Below, piece after piece: positions 45,361 to 55,644 of a stretch of 64,000 bases of DNA (the stretch's first letter is position 1; each line of letters starts with the position of its first letter). Source of the stretch: Halomonas sp. DQ26W (GTDB taxonomy: Bacteria; Pseudomonadota; Gammaproteobacteria; Pseudomonadales; Halomonadaceae); contig NZ_QPKI01000007.1 in the NCBI RefSeq assembly GCF_003339685.1, positions 62,324 to 126,323 on the forward strand, read 5' to 3'. A model generated the notes under the pieces. It had not been told where the DNA came from, searched no databases, and saw nothing but the letters and a program-made list of their open reading frames with translations. The position numbers and the translations under genes were made by a program.

Positions 45361-45876
45361 GTGAGCCAGGATGAACAATCTGCCGTGCCTGTTGGCCATG
45401 GCCCCGAGGCTTGGCGAACTGCTTTGACTCGCTTCGTCACTTTCATCCCGCATACCCGAGAGTTGGGACTCGAAGTGATCAACGTGGTTCCCCCGGAAGT
45501 GACGATGCGGCTTCCCTGGCGTGACGAGTTGCTCGGTGATACTACCCGGGGACTGATCCACGGAGGCGTACTGACCATGCTGCTGGATACGGTGTGCGGT
45601 TCCGCTGTGCTCTGCGGCTTGCCTTCTCCGGAGGTCTGCCCGACGCTGGATCTGCGCGTCGACCATTACCGGCCGGCGGTGGCCGGTCTTCCCATCATGG
45701 CCAGAGCCCGTGTGCTCTGCGTGACCGAGTCGGTGGTTTTTACCGAGGGCACGCTCTGGCAAGATCCCGAGCGGCCGGTCGCCCGTGGGATCGGTAACTT
45801 CATGCGCCTTGGGGCGCGCAACACTCCGCCAGGTTTCGGCGAGGCGCTGTTCAGTGGAGCAAATGACCATGCTTGA
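45361..45876 (+). CDS. PaaI-type hotdog thioesterase, first of a pair
   Basis: A 171-aa hotdog-fold protein. The PaaI-like active loop is RGLIHGGVLTMLLDTVCGSA, followed by TLDLRVDHYRPA. It likely hydrolyses acyl-CoA thioesters; the acyl group is unknown. A GTG start at 45361 with AGGAG seven bases before it fits the family length. A longer ATG frame from 45232 adds sequence without homology. It overlaps the next thioesterase gene by 14 bp. Confidence 0.85.
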   Translation: MSQDEQSAVPVGHGPEAWRTALTRFVTFIPHTRELGLEVINVVPPEVTMRLPWRDELLGDTTRGLIHGGVLTMLLDTVCGSAVLCGLPSPEVCPTLDLRVDHYRPAVAGLPIMARARVLCVTESVVFTEGTLWQDPERPVARGIGNFMRLGARNTPPGFGEALFSGANDHA

Positions 45877-46339
45877 CGATTTTCACGATGCAGCCTGGTT
45901 GGAGAAGACCCGGGCCGAGGGCGACGTATCTGCCTGGCTGGCGCGTGTGCCCTATACCCGCTTCATTGGCGTCTCGGCATCGCCCGACGCAGAGGGCGAT
46001 GGTATGGTCTTTCATCTCGAGCCACACGCACACAACATTGGCAACATCCTGTTGCCGGCCATTCATGGCGGGGTGGTGGCCGCCTTCATGGAGACGGCCG
46101 GCACACTCGACCTGATGCTCGCGGCCCGCACACCTCGGCTGCCACGTATCGTCGATTTCTCCATCGACTACCTCCGCGCTGCCCGCGCGATACCCACCCA
46201 CGCCCGCTGCAGTCTGCTGCGAGAAGGCCGGCGTATGGCCAACGTACAGGTCACGGCCTGGCAGGAGCGCGAGGCTGAGCCCGTGGCCACGGCACGCCTG
46301 CACTTCGTCTTGAGCGCCACGGAACAAAGCAGCGCTTGA
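45863..46339 (+). CDS. PaaI-type hotdog thioesterase, second of a pair
   Basis: A 158-aa paralogous hotdog protein with the loop LLPAIHGGVVAAFMETAGTL and VDFSIDYLRAAR. Start MTMLDDFHDAAWLEKTRAEG overlaps the first gene by 14 bp, so the two are probably translated together and may form a heteromeric enzyme. The stop codon overlaps the -35 element of the htpG heat-shock promoter. Substrate unknown. Confidence 0.85.
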   Translation: MTMLDDFHDAAWLEKTRAEGDVSAWLARVPYTRFIGVSASPDAEGDGMVFHLEPHAHNIGNILLPAIHGGVVAAFMETAGTLDLMLAARTPRLPRIVDFSIDYLRAARAIPTHARCSLLREGRRMANVQVTAWQEREAEPVATARLHFVLSATEQSSA

Positions 46340-46362
46340 AATTCCCGCCTCGGACCCCATAT
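46335..46362 (+). promoter_or_regulatory. Sigma-32 heat-shock promoter of htpG
   Basis: CTTGAA (46335-46340), 14 bases, CCCCATAT (46355-46362) matches the sigma-32 consensus CTTGAAA...CCCCATnT almost perfectly. The predicted start is near 46370, about 64 bases before the htpG ATG. Confidence 0.85.
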
Positions 46363-46433
46363 CGCTGAACAGTTCTACACGGGCGACGCCATGTTGGCGT
46401 CGCTGCTGGTTCAAGCCATGAGGTAACCGATCC

Positions 46434-48338
46434 ATGTCCACTATCGCTCACGAGGAAACGCTCGGCTTCCAGACCGAGGTCAAGCAGCTGCTGCACCTGA
46501 TGATTCACTCCCTCTATTCCAACCGGGAGATTTTTCTACGCGAGCTGATTTCCAACGCTGCCGACGCCTGCGACAAGCTGCGCTATGCGGCGCTGGATAA
46601 CGATGCCCTGTACGAGGGCGACAGTGAACTACGCATCGAGATCGAACACGATCAAGAGGCCGGCACGGTAACGCTACGCGACAACGGCATCGGCATGAGC
46701 CGTGACGAGGTGATTCAGAACCTGGGCACCATCGCCCGTAGCGGCACCGCCGAGTTCCTCAAGCAGCTCTCTGGTGAGCAGCAGAAGGCTGCCAGGCTGA
46801 TTGGCCAGTTCGGGGTAGGCTTCTACTCCAGTTTCATCGTCGCCGACGAGGTGACGGTGCGTACGCGCAAGGCTGGTTCGGACATCGGCGAGGGCGTCGA
46901 GTGGCGCTCCAGGGGCGAGGGCGAGTTTACCGTTGCCGATATAGAGAGCGAACGCCACGGTACCGAGATCGTGCTGCACCTCAAGCCTGATGCCAAGGAG
47001 TTTGCCGACGACTTCCGCCTCAAGAGCCTGGTGCGCAAATATTCCGACCATATCGAGGTGCCGGTGCGCTTGCCCAAGATCGAGAGTGCCCGCGATGACG
47101 ACGGCAAGGAGATCGAGGGCAGCGAGGTCACCACCTGGGAGACCGTCAACGAAGCCACCGCTCTCTGGTCGCGCCCCAAGGGTGAGATCTCCGATGAGGA
47201 ATACAAGGCGTTTTACAAGCACGTGGCCCATGACTTCAGCGATCCGCTGGCCTGGAGCCACAACAAGGTCGAGGGCAAACTCGAGTACACCAGTCTGCTC
47301 TACGTGCCGGGACGCGCGCCCTTCGATCTCTATGAGCGGGATGGTGCCCGTGGCGTGAAGCTCTACGTGCAGCGCGTCTTCATCATGGACGACGCCGAGC
47401 AATTCTTGCCGCTCTACCTGCGTTTCATCAAAGGTGTTCTAGACACCCGCGAGCTCTCTCTCAACGTCTCCCGCGAGCTGCTGCAGCAGGATCCCAAGGT
47501 CGAGAAGATCAAGAGTGCGTTGACCAAGCGGGCGTTGGACATGCTCAAGAAGCTTGCCAAGGACAAGGAGGCCTATCAGACCTTCTGGAACACCTTCGGC
47601 ACGGTGCTCAAGGAGGGGCCGGCAGAGGATTATGCCAACCGCGAGAAGATCGCTGGCCTGGTGCGCTTCTCGTCCACCCATACCGACAGTGCTACCCAGG
47701 ACCAGTCGCTGACCGACTACGTCGAGCGCATGAAGGAAGGACAGGGCAAGATCTACTACATCGTGGCCGACAGCTTCAATGCGGCCAAGTCGAGCCCTCA
47801 CCTGGAGATCTTCCGCAAGAAGGGCATCGAAGTACTGCTGCTCTCCGATCGTATCGACGAGTGGCTGATGAGCCATCTCACCGACTTTGACGGTAAGACC
47901 CTGGTCGACGTGGCCAAGGGCGATCTCGACCTCGGTGAGATCGAGGGCGAAGAGGAAAAACAGGCCCAGGAGGAGACCGCCAAGGCCAAGGAGGATCTGG
48001 TTAAGCGGGTCAAGGAGGCGCTGGGCGATGAAGTCCAGGAGGTCAAGGTGACCCATCGCCTGATCGACTCACCGGCCTGTGTGGTGTTGCCTGAGCACGA
48101 GATGGGCTTTCAGATGCGTCGCATCATGGAAGCCGCCGGGCAGAAGGTGCCGGAGGTCAAGCCGATCCTCGAACTCAACCCGGAGCATGCACTGGTCGAC
48201 CGTCTCGAATCGGCGCAGGGCGAGCGTTTCGCTGACCTGGCGCGCATCCTGCTCGACCAGGCGATCATCGCCGAGGGCGGTCATCTCGACGACCCGGCGG
48301 CCTACGTCAAGCGGCTCAATGCGCTACTGACGGCTTGA
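46434..48338 (+). CDS. htpG: Molecular chaperone HtpG (bacterial Hsp90)
   Basis: A 634-aa dimeric ATP-dependent chaperone. The GHKL nucleotide site is visible in [29 protein letters not shown] and [13 protein letters not shown]. Middle-domain residues include [22 protein letters not shown]. The C-terminal dimerisation domain is complete. It starts [20 protein letters not shown]. Regulation by heat shock is supported by the promoter upstream. A hairpin follows the gene. Confidence 0.97.
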   Translation: MSTIAHEETLGFQTEVKQLLHLMIHSLYSNREIFLRELISNAADACDKLRYAALDNDALYEGDSELRIEIEHDQEAGTVTLRDNGIGMSRDEVIQNLGTIARSGTAEFLKQLSGEQQKAARLIGQFGVGFYSSFIVADEVTVRTRKAGSDIGEGVEWRSRGEGEFTVADIESERHGTEIVLHLKPDAKEFADDFRLKSLVRKYSDHIEVPVRLPKIESARDDDGKEIEGSEVTTWETVNEATALWSRPKGEISDEEYKAFYKHVAHDFSDPLAWSHNKVEGKLEYTSLLYVPGRAPFDLYERDGARGVKLYVQRVFIMDDAEQFLPLYLRFIKGVLDTRELSLNVSRELLQQDPKVEKIKSALTKRALDMLKKLAKDKEAYQTFWNTFGTVLKEGPAEDYANREKIAGLVRFSSTHTDSATQDQSLTDYVERMKEGQGKIYYIVADSFNAAKSSPHLEIFRKKGIEVLLLSDRIDEWLMSHLTDFDGKTLVDVAKGDLDLGEIEGEEEKQAQEETAKAKEDLVKRVKEALGDEVQEVKVTHRLIDSPACVVLPEHEMGFQMRRIMEAAGQKVPEVKPILELNPEHALVDRLESAQGERFADLARILLDQAIIAEGGHLDDPAAYVKRLNALLTA

Positions 48339-48364
48339 TTTGACCCTGTCGATACTTGTCCAGC

Positions 48365-48384
48365 AGGCCGCCTACGGGCGGCCT
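48365..48384 (+). terminator. Hairpin after htpG
   Basis: Perfect 8-bp stem AGGCCGCC / GGCGGCCT with a TACG loop; the tail TGCTATTGG is only weakly T-rich. The following AT-rich stretch to 48594 probably holds the pnt promoter. I see no ORF there. Confidence 0.5.
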
Positions 48385-48594
48385 TGCTATTGGACGTTAC
48401 AAAGCAATAGACTCCTTTTGCGTCAACGTAATTTTTTATTTTTTCCATATTTTCAGCCGGATAGTGCTACATTCGAGTGCTGTCAAAAAGCCGTGTTGCT
48501 GTTGTGCATTGCGGTATGGTCAGGTATGAATAGTGAGTTTGGCCTATCTTGATTGCCCTATCAAAAACTCCGACAACCATAAGGGAGATCCAAC

Positions 48595-50166
48595 GTGAAG
48601 ATTGGTGCACCCAAGGAACTCGCCAAGGGGGAAGCACGCGTCGCGCTGACCCCTGACAGTGCGCAGCTCATCCAGAAGCTTGGACACGAATGCCTGATCG
48701 AATCCGGGGCAGGCATCGCTGCCGGCTTCGATGATGATACCTACCGGACCGCTGGCGTCACCGTGGTTGAGAGTGCCGAGGCGCTTTGGCGCGAGGCCGA
48801 GGTGGTCATCAAGGTCCGCGAGCCCAGCAACGAAGAGGCCGATCTGCTGCGGGACGGCCAGACGCTGATCGCCTTCTTCTGGCCGGCGCAGAACGAGGCG
48901 CTGATGGAGCGCTGCAAGGCCAGGGGCGCCACCGTGGTCGCCATGGACATGGTGCCGCGCATCTCGCGGGCCCAGAAGATGGATGCCTTGTCGTCGATGG
49001 CCAATATCGCCGGCTATCGGGCGGTGATCGAGGCGGGCAACAATTTCGGGCGCTTCTTTACCGGCCAGGTGACCGCCGCCGGCAAGGTGCCACCGGCCAA
49101 GGTGCTGGTCATCGGTGCCGGGGTGGCGGGTCTCTCCGCCATCGGTACCGCGACGAGTCTGGGTGCCGTGGTGCGCTCCTTCGATGTGCGCCCCGAGGTG
49201 GCCGAGCAGATCGAGTCCATGGGCGCAGAGTTCCTGTTCCTGGACTTCGAGGATTCCCAGGATGGTTCGGGCACCGGCGGTTATGCGGCGCCCTCGAGCC
49301 CCGAGTTCCGCGAGAAGCAGCTGGCGCTGTTCCGCGAGCAGGCGCCCGACGTCGATATCGTCATCACCACGGCGTTGATCCCCGGCAGGCCGGCTCCCAA
49401 GCTGTGGCTGGAGGATATGGTCAAGGCCATGAAGCCGGGTTCGGTCATCGTCGACCTGGCGGCCGAGAAGGGCGGCAACTGCGATCTGACCCGCCCGGAC
49501 GAGAAGGTGGTCAGCGACAACGGCGTGACCATCGTCGGCTATACCGACTTCCCCTCGCGCATGGCGACCCAGTCATCGCTGCTCTACGCCACCAATATTC
49601 GTCACATGCTCACCGACCTGACGCCGGAGAAGGATGGCGTCATCGTGCATGACATGGAAGACGACGTGATCCGTGGCGCGACGGTCACCCATCAGGGTGA
49701 GGTCACCTTCCCGCCACCGCCGCCCAAGGTCAAGGCGATTGCCGCCGCCAAGCCCAAGCCCAAGGAGAAGGCGCCGACTCCAGAGGAGAAGAAGGCCGCG
49801 GAACTGGCCAGCTTCAAGGCCCAGACCAAGAGTCAGCTGACGCTGCTGGGCGTAGGGGGTGCCCTGATGCTGGTGCTGGCGCAGATCGCTCCGGCCTCCT
49901 TCATGCAGCACTTCATCGTCTTCGTGCTGGCCTGCTTCGTGGGCTTCCAGGTGATCTGGAACGTCAGCCACTCGCTGCATACGCCGCTGATGGCGCTGAC
50001 CAATGCCATCTCTGGGATCATTATTCTCGGCGCCGTGCTGCAGATCGGTTCGGGCAACTGGGTGGTGGTGTTTCTTGCGGCGATCTCGGTACTGATCGCG
50101 ACCATCAATATCGTGGGCGGCTTTCTGGTGACACGCCGGATGCTGGCCATGTTCCAGAAATCGTGA
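48595..50166 (+). CDS. pntA: NAD(P)+ transhydrogenase subunit alpha (E. coli-type PntA)
   Basis: A 523-aa subunit of the proton-translocating transhydrogenase, which drives NADP+ reduction by NADH. The NAD-binding domain I covers about 1-385 ([52 protein letters not shown]). A Lys/Pro/Glu-rich linker (about 385-415) follows, then four C-terminal helices of domain II. This is the two-gene arrangement of E. coli, not the three-gene one. A GTG start lies behind AGGGAGATCC. pntB follows after 16 bp. Confidence 0.95.
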   Translation: MKIGAPKELAKGEARVALTPDSAQLIQKLGHECLIESGAGIAAGFDDDTYRTAGVTVVESAEALWREAEVVIKVREPSNEEADLLRDGQTLIAFFWPAQNEALMERCKARGATVVAMDMVPRISRAQKMDALSSMANIAGYRAVIEAGNNFGRFFTGQVTAAGKVPPAKVLVIGAGVAGLSAIGTATSLGAVVRSFDVRPEVAEQIESMGAEFLFLDFEDSQDGSGTGGYAAPSSPEFREKQLALFREQAPDVDIVITTALIPGRPAPKLWLEDMVKAMKPGSVIVDLAAEKGGNCDLTRPDEKVVSDNGVTIVGYTDFPSRMATQSSLLYATNIRHMLTDLTPEKDGVIVHDMEDDVIRGATVTHQGEVTFPPPPPKVKAIAAAKPKPKEKAPTPEEKKAAELASFKAQTKSQLTLLGVGGALMLVLAQIAPASFMQHFIVFVLACFVGFQVIWNVSHSLHTPLMALTNAISGIIILGAVLQIGSGNWVVVFLAAISVLIATINIVGGFLVTRRMLAMFQKS

Positions 50167-50182
50167 GCGGCGGAGAGATCAC

Positions 50183-51628
50183 ATGCTGAGTCAAGGATTT
50201 GTATCAGCCGCAGCGATTGCGGCAAGTGTGCTCTTCATCCTCTCCCTGGGGGGGCTGAGCAATCAGGAGAAGGCCAAGCGGGCGGTGTGGTACGGTATCA
50301 TCGGCATGGCGTTGGCGGTGTTCTTCACCGCCCTGGGCCCCGGGATCGGTGGCTACTGGTGGATGATCCCGATGATCATCATCGGCGCGGTGATCGGCTG
50401 GGTCGTGGCCAGTCGGGTGGCGATGACCGAGATGCCTCAGCTGGTGGCGGCACTGCACTCCTTCGTCGGCCTGGCCGCGGTGTTCGTGGCCTGGAACGCC
50501 GACCTCGAGCGGCGTCGCGTGTTGGCCGCCCAGGCCCTGGGCGCGGGACAGCAGGAGTTCTCGGCCTTTGCCGCACTGGTGGCCACCAAGGCCCCCGACG
50601 AGCTGATGTTCCTGCAGATCGAAGTGGTGTTCGCCATCTTCATCGGGGCCGTCACCTTTACCGGTTCGGTCATCGCCTTCGGCAAGCTGGCCGGCAAGGT
50701 GGACGGCAAGCCCAATCAGCTCCCCGGTGGGCACATGCTCAACGCCGGGGCGGCAGCGCTGAGTCTGGTGCTGGCGATCGCCTATATCAGCGGGGCGGGC
50801 TTCTGGACGCTGATCGCTCTGGCGTTGCTGGCCTTCTTCATCGGCTGGCACCTGATCATGGGCATCGGTGGCGCTGACATGCCGGTGGTGGTGTCGATGC
50901 TCAACAGCTATTCGGGCTGGGCAGCGGCGGCGATCGGCTTCACGCTCTCCAACGATCTGCTGATCGTGACGGGGGCGCTGGTGGGGTCCTCCGGTGCCAT
51001 CCTCTCCTACATCATGTGCAAGGCGATGAACCGCAACTTCGTCAGCGTCATCCTGGGTGGCTTCGGTGGCGTGCAGAGCGGCGTCGCGGCCGAGATCGAG
51101 GGTGAGCAGGTGGCCATCGATGCCGGCGGTGTGGCCAGCGCGCTGAACAACGCCAACAGTGTGGTCATCGTGCCGGGCTACGGCATGGCGGTTGCCCAGG
51201 CCCAGAACGCGGTAAGCGAACTGGTGCGCAAGCTGCGCGCGGCGGGCAAGGAGGTGCGTTTCGCCATCCACCCGGTGGCCGGTCGCCTGCCGGGACACAT
51301 GAACGTGCTGCTGGCCGAGGCCAGGGTGCCCTACGATATCGTGCTGGAAATGGACGAGATCAACGACGATTTCCCTAAGACCGACGTGACGATCGTCATC
51401 GGCTCCAACGATATCGTCAACCCCTCTGCCCAGGACGATCCCAACAGCCCCATCGCTGGCATGCCGGTGCTGGAGGTCTGGAAGTCCTCGGTCGTCTTCG
51501 TCAGCAAGCGCGGTCAAGGCACAGGCTACTCGGGTATCGAGAATCCGCTCTTCTACAAGGAGAACACGCGGATGTTCTATGGCGATGCGCGAGAGAGCAT
51601 CGATTCGCTGCTGTCGTTGATCGACTGA
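50183..51628 (+). CDS. pntB: NAD(P)+ transhydrogenase subunit beta
   Basis: A 481-aa subunit with the remaining helices of domain II (about 1-290) and the NADP(H)-binding domain III (about 300-481). Domain III motifs: [67 protein letters not shown] and the [10 protein letters not shown] loop. The full length is present. It is co-transcribed with pntA and ends at a strong terminator. Confidence 0.96.
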   Translation: MLSQGFVSAAAIAASVLFILSLGGLSNQEKAKRAVWYGIIGMALAVFFTALGPGIGGYWWMIPMIIIGAVIGWVVASRVAMTEMPQLVAALHSFVGLAAVFVAWNADLERRRVLAAQALGAGQQEFSAFAALVATKAPDELMFLQIEVVFAIFIGAVTFTGSVIAFGKLAGKVDGKPNQLPGGHMLNAGAAALSLVLAIAYISGAGFWTLIALALLAFFIGWHLIMGIGGADMPVVVSMLNSYSGWAAAAIGFTLSNDLLIVTGALVGSSGAILSYIMCKAMNRNFVSVILGGFGGVQSGVAAEIEGEQVAIDAGGVASALNNANSVVIVPGYGMAVAQAQNAVSELVRKLRAAGKEVRFAIHPVAGRLPGHMNVLLAEARVPYDIVLEMDEINDDFPKTDVTIVIGSNDIVNPSAQDDPNSPIAGMPVLEVWKSSVVFVSKRGQGTGYSGIENPLFYKENTRMFYGDARESIDSLLSLID

Positions 51629-51679
51629 GTCGATGTCGACCGGCCCGGCAGCGCCGGCCCGGTGCTATGCTTGGTGTCA

Positions 51680-51704
51680 GGCGCCCCCGAAGGGGGCGCT
51701 TTTC
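51680..51704 (+). terminator. Rho-independent terminator after pntB
   Basis: Perfect 8-bp G+C stem GCGCCCCC / GGGGGCGC with a GAA loop, followed by TTTTCGTT. It lies 50 bases after the pntB stop and about 40 before gpsA. Confidence 0.88.
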
Positions 51705-51745
51705 GTTACACTCTATTCTCAAGCCGACTTTATTCTGGGGCGACC

Positions 51746-52849
51746 ATGTCAGATGATCCCATGCAGGTAGCGGTGTTGGGCGGAGGCAGCTTCGGCACCG
51801 CACTGGCCAGCATCGCTGCCGACAACGGGGCCGAAGTGTGCCAGTGGCTACGCGATTCCGAACTGGTGGAACAGATCAATCGCGAACACCGCAACGGCCG
51901 CTACCTGCCCGACTTTGCCATCAACCCGGCGGTGAAGGCGTCGAGTGATATACAGGCAGTGCTCGAGCGGGCGGAGCTGGTGCTGGTGGCGATTCCCTCC
52001 AAGGCCTTTCGCGACGTCGTCCGACAGGCACGGCCCTGGCTTCGGGCCGACCAGATCCTGGTGAGCACCACCAAGGGGATTCAGGAGGATGGCTTCAAGC
52101 TGATGAGCCAGATCCTCCAGGAGGAGACGGGCTTTACCCATATCGGCGTGATCTCGGGCCCCAACCTGGCCAGTGAAATCGCCCAGAAACAGCTCACCGC
52201 AACAGTGGTAGCCAGCGACGACCCGCTGACCCGAACCCGGGTGCAGCAGGCGCTGAGCTGTGACTACTTTCGGGTCTATGCCAGCAATGATCGCTACGGC
52301 GTGGAGCTGGGTGGGGCGCTCAAGAATATCTATGCCATCGCCGCCGGCATGGCTGCCGCGCTGGGCATGGGCGAGAATACCCGCAGCATGTTGATGACCC
52401 GGGCGCTGGCCGAGATGGGACGCTTTGCGGTGGACCAGGGAGCCAACCCCATGACGTTTCTCGGTCTTGCCGGCGTCGGCGACCTGATCGTTACCTGCTC
52501 GTCGAATCTGTCGCGCAACTATCGGGTTGGCTATGCGCTAGGCCAGGGCAAAAGCCTCGATGAAGCGGTCGCGGCCCTGGGGCAGGTGGCCGAGGGCGTC
52601 AACACGGTGCGCCTGGTGCGCGCCAAGGCTCGCGAGGACGACGTCTACATGCCCCTGGCCGAGGGGCTCTACCAGGTACTGTTCCAGGGCGTGCCGGCGC
52701 GGGAAATGGCGCGCATGCTGATGAGGGGCGAGCAGAGCAGCGACGTGGAATTCCTGCTCTCCCGCGAGGACGTTCAGCGCGCCCACCGGCGGGTCGAGGC
52801 CGCCGACGACCAGCCTGGCGCCAGCAGGGGAGAGGCGCGCGATGAGTGA
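51746..52849 (+). CDS. gpsA: Glycerol-3-phosphate dehydrogenase [NAD(P)+]
   Basis: A 367-aa enzyme that makes sn-glycerol 3-phosphate for phospholipid synthesis. The Rossmann loop is [28 protein letters not shown] and the catalytic lysine in [17 protein letters not shown] are present. The C-terminus is about 30 residues longer than in E. coli, Arg/Glu-rich, and overlaps sixA by 8 bp. The start [14 protein letters not shown] is chosen over a frame that begins upstream in the pntB terminator. Confidence 0.95.
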   Translation: MSDDPMQVAVLGGGSFGTALASIAADNGAEVCQWLRDSELVEQINREHRNGRYLPDFAINPAVKASSDIQAVLERAELVLVAIPSKAFRDVVRQARPWLRADQILVSTTKGIQEDGFKLMSQILQEETGFTHIGVISGPNLASEIAQKQLTATVVASDDPLTRTRVQQALSCDYFRVYASNDRYGVELGGALKNIYAIAAGMAAALGMGENTRSMLMTRALAEMGRFAVDQGANPMTFLGLAGVGDLIVTCSSNLSRNYRVGYALGQGKSLDEAVAALGQVAEGVNTVRLVRAKAREDDVYMPLAEGLYQVLFQGVPAREMARMLMRGEQSSDVEFLLSREDVQRAHRRVEAADDQPGASRGEARDE

Positions 52850-53333
52850 GCGGCTGCTGATCATGCGCCACGGTGAGGCCGGCCCGGGCGGCATTGATGC
52901 CGAACGCAAGCTTACCGCCCGCGGCCATGCCGAAGCCGCGCGCATGGCTGACTGGCTTCAGTATCAGGAACTGGACGAGGCGCGGGTGCTCACCAGTCCC
53001 TATGTGCGAGCGCGACAGACGGCGGAGCATGTGGCGGCAAGCCTGGGGCGCAAAGTCGAGCCCCTGACCATCGTCACACCGGACGATCCCCCCGAGGTCG
53101 TGAGTGACTGGTTGATCGAGCAAGCCGATCGTGGGCCTTTCGTGCTGGTCAGCCACATGCCGCTGGTTGGCGCCTTGACGGGGCTGCTGGTCGATGGCCG
53201 CAGCGACCGCGGCCTGGGCTTCGCCACGGCGGCCGTGGCCGAACTCGAAGCCGACGTGTGGGCGGCGGGCTGCGCCAGGCTGCTGCGCTTCATGGCGCCG
53301 AACGATGTCACCTGGCCAGATGAGAGGACCTGA
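52842..53333 (+). CDS. sixA: Phosphohistidine phosphatase SixA
   Basis: A 163-aa histidine-phosphatase-fold protein. The catalytic RHG is at the N-terminus ([13 protein letters not shown]), and the second catalytic histidine is in [11 protein letters not shown]. SixA removes phosphate from histidine residues, notably on nitrogen phosphotransferase proteins and sensor-kinase Hpt domains. It overlaps gpsA by 8 bp, a pairing common in Halomonas and Pseudomonas. The target here is not known. Confidence 0.92.
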   Translation: MSERLLIMRHGEAGPGGIDAERKLTARGHAEAARMADWLQYQELDEARVLTSPYVRARQTAEHVAASLGRKVEPLTIVTPDDPPEVVSDWLIEQADRGPFVLVSHMPLVGALTGLLVDGRSDRGLGFATAAVAELEADVWAAGCARLLRFMAPNDVTWPDERT

Positions 53334-53350
53334 ATCAATGGAGAACTGTC

Positions 53351-53659
53351 ATGACTTTCGTCGTCAATAACCGCGTCTTCGTCAACCCCGGCCATGAGGA
53401 GGCGTTTGAAGCGCGCTTTCGCGCCCGGGCCGGCGAAATCGACAAGCAGCCGGGCTTTCTGGCCATGCGAGCGCTTCGGCCCCTGGGCAATCAGGCCCCC
53501 TACGTGGTGGAGACCGAGTGGGAGAGCCAGGCGGCCTTTCACGCCTGGGTCGGCGGCGACGACTTCAAGCGCGCCCACGCCAACCCCATGCCCAGTGAGG
53601 CCGTCGGTGAGGGCGGTGGTCTCGAGCAGTTCGAGGTGGTGATCAGCAGCGGTGCCTAG
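53351..53659 (+). CDS. Antibiotic-biosynthesis-monooxygenase (ABM) fold protein
   Basis: A 102-aa dimeric alpha/beta-barrel family protein (MTFVVNNRVFVNPGHEEAFEARFRARAGEIDKQPGF; YVVETEWESQAAFHAWVGGDDFKRAH). Similar small proteins include haem-degrading IsdG/HmoB types and quinol monooxygenases. The conserved Asn near the N-terminus and the W-x-S-x-x-A-F-x-x-W motif fit the IsdG/HmoB branch, but the haem-ligand His is not certain. It follows sixA by 17 bp. Its TAG shares CTAG with the stop of the convergent AEC gene. Confidence 0.82.
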   Translation: MTFVVNNRVFVNPGHEEAFEARFRARAGEIDKQPGFLAMRALRPLGNQAPYVVETEWESQAAFHAWVGGDDFKRAHANPMPSEAVGEGGGLEQFEVVISSGA

Positions 53660-54603
53660 ATCAGCCCGGCGAGGCGCAGGCCAAACACCCCCAGTGTAAT
53701 GGTCACGCTCGCCATCAGCGTGCTCAGCGCGATGATGTTGGCGGTCAGCACGGCGTTGCCGCCCATCGCCTTGGCCATGACAAAGGCCGCCGCTGCCGTG
53801 GGGCTGGCGAAAAACAGGAAAAGCACGCCAAGTTCGCGCCCCTGGAAGCCGACCAGCCAGGCCGTGCCGGTGGCCAGTACCGGTATGGTGACCATCTTCA
53901 TCAGGCTGGCACTGGTTGCCAGCCGCCCCGAGGCCCGGATCGAGCCCAAGGAGAGAGTTGCGCCGATGCAGATCAGCGCCAGGGGTAGGGTCAGAGAGGC
54001 GAAATACTCCCCTGAGGTCATCAGCCAGCCAGGAAGGCGCAGTTCGAGGGCAGCCACCGGAACCGCCACTACCACGGCAAGGATCAGCGGATTGTGTGCG
54101 ATGTGCGAAACGATGCTGCGCCAGTTCGTACGCTGATTGGGCTGGTAGGTAGCCAGGGCAATCACTGAAAAGGCGTTGTAGGTGAGGATCACCACGCCTA
54201 GCAGCAGGCCACCGGCGGAGAGGCCGTAGTCACCGTACATGCCCGCGGCAAGGGCGAGCCCGACGATGCCGCAGTTGCCGCGGAAGGCGCCTTGTACGAA
54301 GACGCCGCGTTCCGCATGAGGCACCCGCAGGATCGCCCAGCCCCAGCTGAACAGGAAGCTGCCCAGCGTGGCCAGGGCAAAGAAGCCGAGCAGCAGAGGA
54401 TTCAATGTGGCATCCAGGTCGGCCTTGATGATGCTGAGAAAGATCAGCATCGGCATGGTGCCCTTGAAGACCAGCAGCGAGGCGGTATTGATGAAGGGCT
54501 GATCGATCCAGCCGGCACGTTTCAGGCCCAGGCCGATGAAGACCATCATGAAAACCGGCAGCGTGATCTCCAGGGTGCCGAGAAAGACGTCGACGAGCCC
54601 CAT
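53656..54603 (-). CDS. AEC-family transporter (auxin-efflux-carrier-like permease)
   Basis: A 315-aa membrane protein with ten hydrophobic helices in two five-helix halves. Family features: LPVFMMVFIGLGLKRAGWID at the N-terminus, AFRGNCGIVGLALAAGMYG in the first half and FASPTAAAAFVMAKAMGG near the C-terminus. AEC members export or import dicarboxylates, malonate and other small acids. The substrate here is unknown. The ATG directly follows the stop of a 33-codon ORF on the same strand. Confidence 0.88.
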   Translation of the reverse strand: MGLVDVFLGTLEITLPVFMMVFIGLGLKRAGWIDQPFINTASLLVFKGTMPMLIFLSIIKADLDATLNPLLLGFFALATLGSFLFSWGWAILRVPHAERGVFVQGAFRGNCGIVGLALAAGMYGDYGLSAGGLLLGVVILTYNAFSVIALATYQPNQRTNWRSIVSHIAHNPLILAVVVAVPVAALELRLPGWLMTSGEYFASLTLPLALICIGATLSLGSIRASGRLATSASLMKMVTIPVLATGTAWLVGFQGRELGVLFLFFASPTAAAAFVMAKAMGGNAVLTANIIALSTLMASVTITLGVFGLRLAGLI

Positions 54604-54705
54604 TCAGCGAACCAGCCACAGGCCGACCGTCACGGCGGCGATCACGGTGATCCAGAAGACACGGTTACGGATCCGGGTATCACGCGGGGGACGCGGCTCT
54701 GGCAT
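54604..54705 (-). CDS. Small 33-aa single-helix membrane ORF upstream of the AEC transporter
   Basis: A 33-codon frame encodes a basic N-terminus (MPEPRPPRDTRIRNR), one hydrophobic segment (VFWITVIAAVTVGLWLV) and a final Arg. GGAG lies eight bases before its ATG, and its TGA abuts the AEC ATG with no gap. This is the form of a genuine coupled small membrane protein, with the helix oriented Nin by the basic cluster. No homolog is known to me. Confidence 0.6.
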   Translation of the reverse strand: MPEPRPPRDTRIRNRVFWITVIAAVTVGLWLVR

Positions 54706-54828
54706 GACGAGACTCCGTTAGGGGCTTGGGTGTCGGAGAGCCGATGGCTTCGACTTGGCGAAATAGGGTAAACCCGTTAGCCTGCTATCGCCACAGACAT
54801 TATGTCTTGCTTGACACTGGATCCCACC

Positions 54829-55644
54829 ATGACCGTTTCCCTCGCTAGCCAACGACCGCGATTGATCTTCGCCCACGCCAACGGCTTTCCCGGTATGAGC
54901 TACCGCAGCCTGCTCGCACCGCTGCGCGAACGCTTCGACGTTCACCCGGTCGATCGCCTGGGTCATCATCCCGACTACCCGGTCGGTCACAACTGGCTGG
55001 CGCTGCGCGATGAGCTGCTCGACCACCTGACTCTCAGTGAGGAACCCACCATCGGCGTGGGGCACTCGATGGGCGGCGTATTGATGGCCATGGCCGCCGA
55101 GCACGCGCCCGAACGCTTTCGTTGTATCATCATGCTCGACCCGCCGCTGATGCTGGGGTTGGACGCCTGGGGTATGAAAGTGGCCAAGCGATTTGGCTTC
55201 ATCGACCGGGTCACGCCGGCGGGCAAGTCTCAGGGTCGACGCTCAGCGTGGCCTGATCGTGACGCCATGGCCAATCACCTGCGTCGCCGAGGCCTGTTCC
55301 GACGTTTCACACCCGATGCGCTGCATGACTATGTGGAGGGTGGCACACGGCTGCGCGACGATGGTTCGGCCGAGCTGGTCTATGATCCGGCCATCGAGAC
55401 CGAGATCTTCCGCCAGTTGCCCGACCACCTGTCTCGCCTGCCGCGACGCCTGCAGGTGCCCTTTGGACTGATTGCCGGCCGCGACTCCGACCTGATTACC
55501 CCGTCGCGTCGACGCCGCCTCGAGCGCCATCGAATCAAGCTGTCGCTGGTGCCGGGGACACACATGTTTCCCATGGAGCATCCCGAGGAGACGCGCCAAG
55601 CGTTACTGACAATGCTGGACGAGCTGCTGGAGGCAACGGCATGA
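54829..55644 (+). CDS. Alpha/beta hydrolase, first of a pair
   Basis: A 271-aa alpha/beta hydrolase. The oxyanion region FAHANGFPG is near residue 14, the nucleophile Ser80 is in GVGHSMGG, and the catalytic His is probably in PGTHMFPMEHPEE near the C-terminus. It likely acts as an esterase or lipase on a small substrate. Homologs are common in Halomonas and Pseudomonas without a known substrate. The start MTVSLASQRPRLIF was chosen. Its stop overlaps the next hydrolase start by four bases. Confidence 0.85.
   Translation: MTVSLASQRPRLIFAHANGFPGMSYRSLLAPLRERFDVHPVDRLGHHPDYPVGHNWLALRDELLDHLTLSEEPTIGVGHSMGGVLMAMAAEHAPERFRCIIMLDPPLMLGLDAWGMKVAKRFGFIDRVTPAGKSQGRRSAWPDRDAMANHLRRRGLFRRFTPDALHDYVEGGTRLRDDGSAELVYDPAIETEIFRQLPDHLSRLPRRLQVPFGLIAGRDSDLITPSRRRRLERHRIKLSLVPGTHMFPMEHPEETRQALLTMLDELLEATA

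Noticed and set aside
50204..51517. 437-codon minus-strand frame opposite pntB
   Set aside because: His/Asp/Arg-rich shadow translation with no motif; pntB is complete on the other strand.
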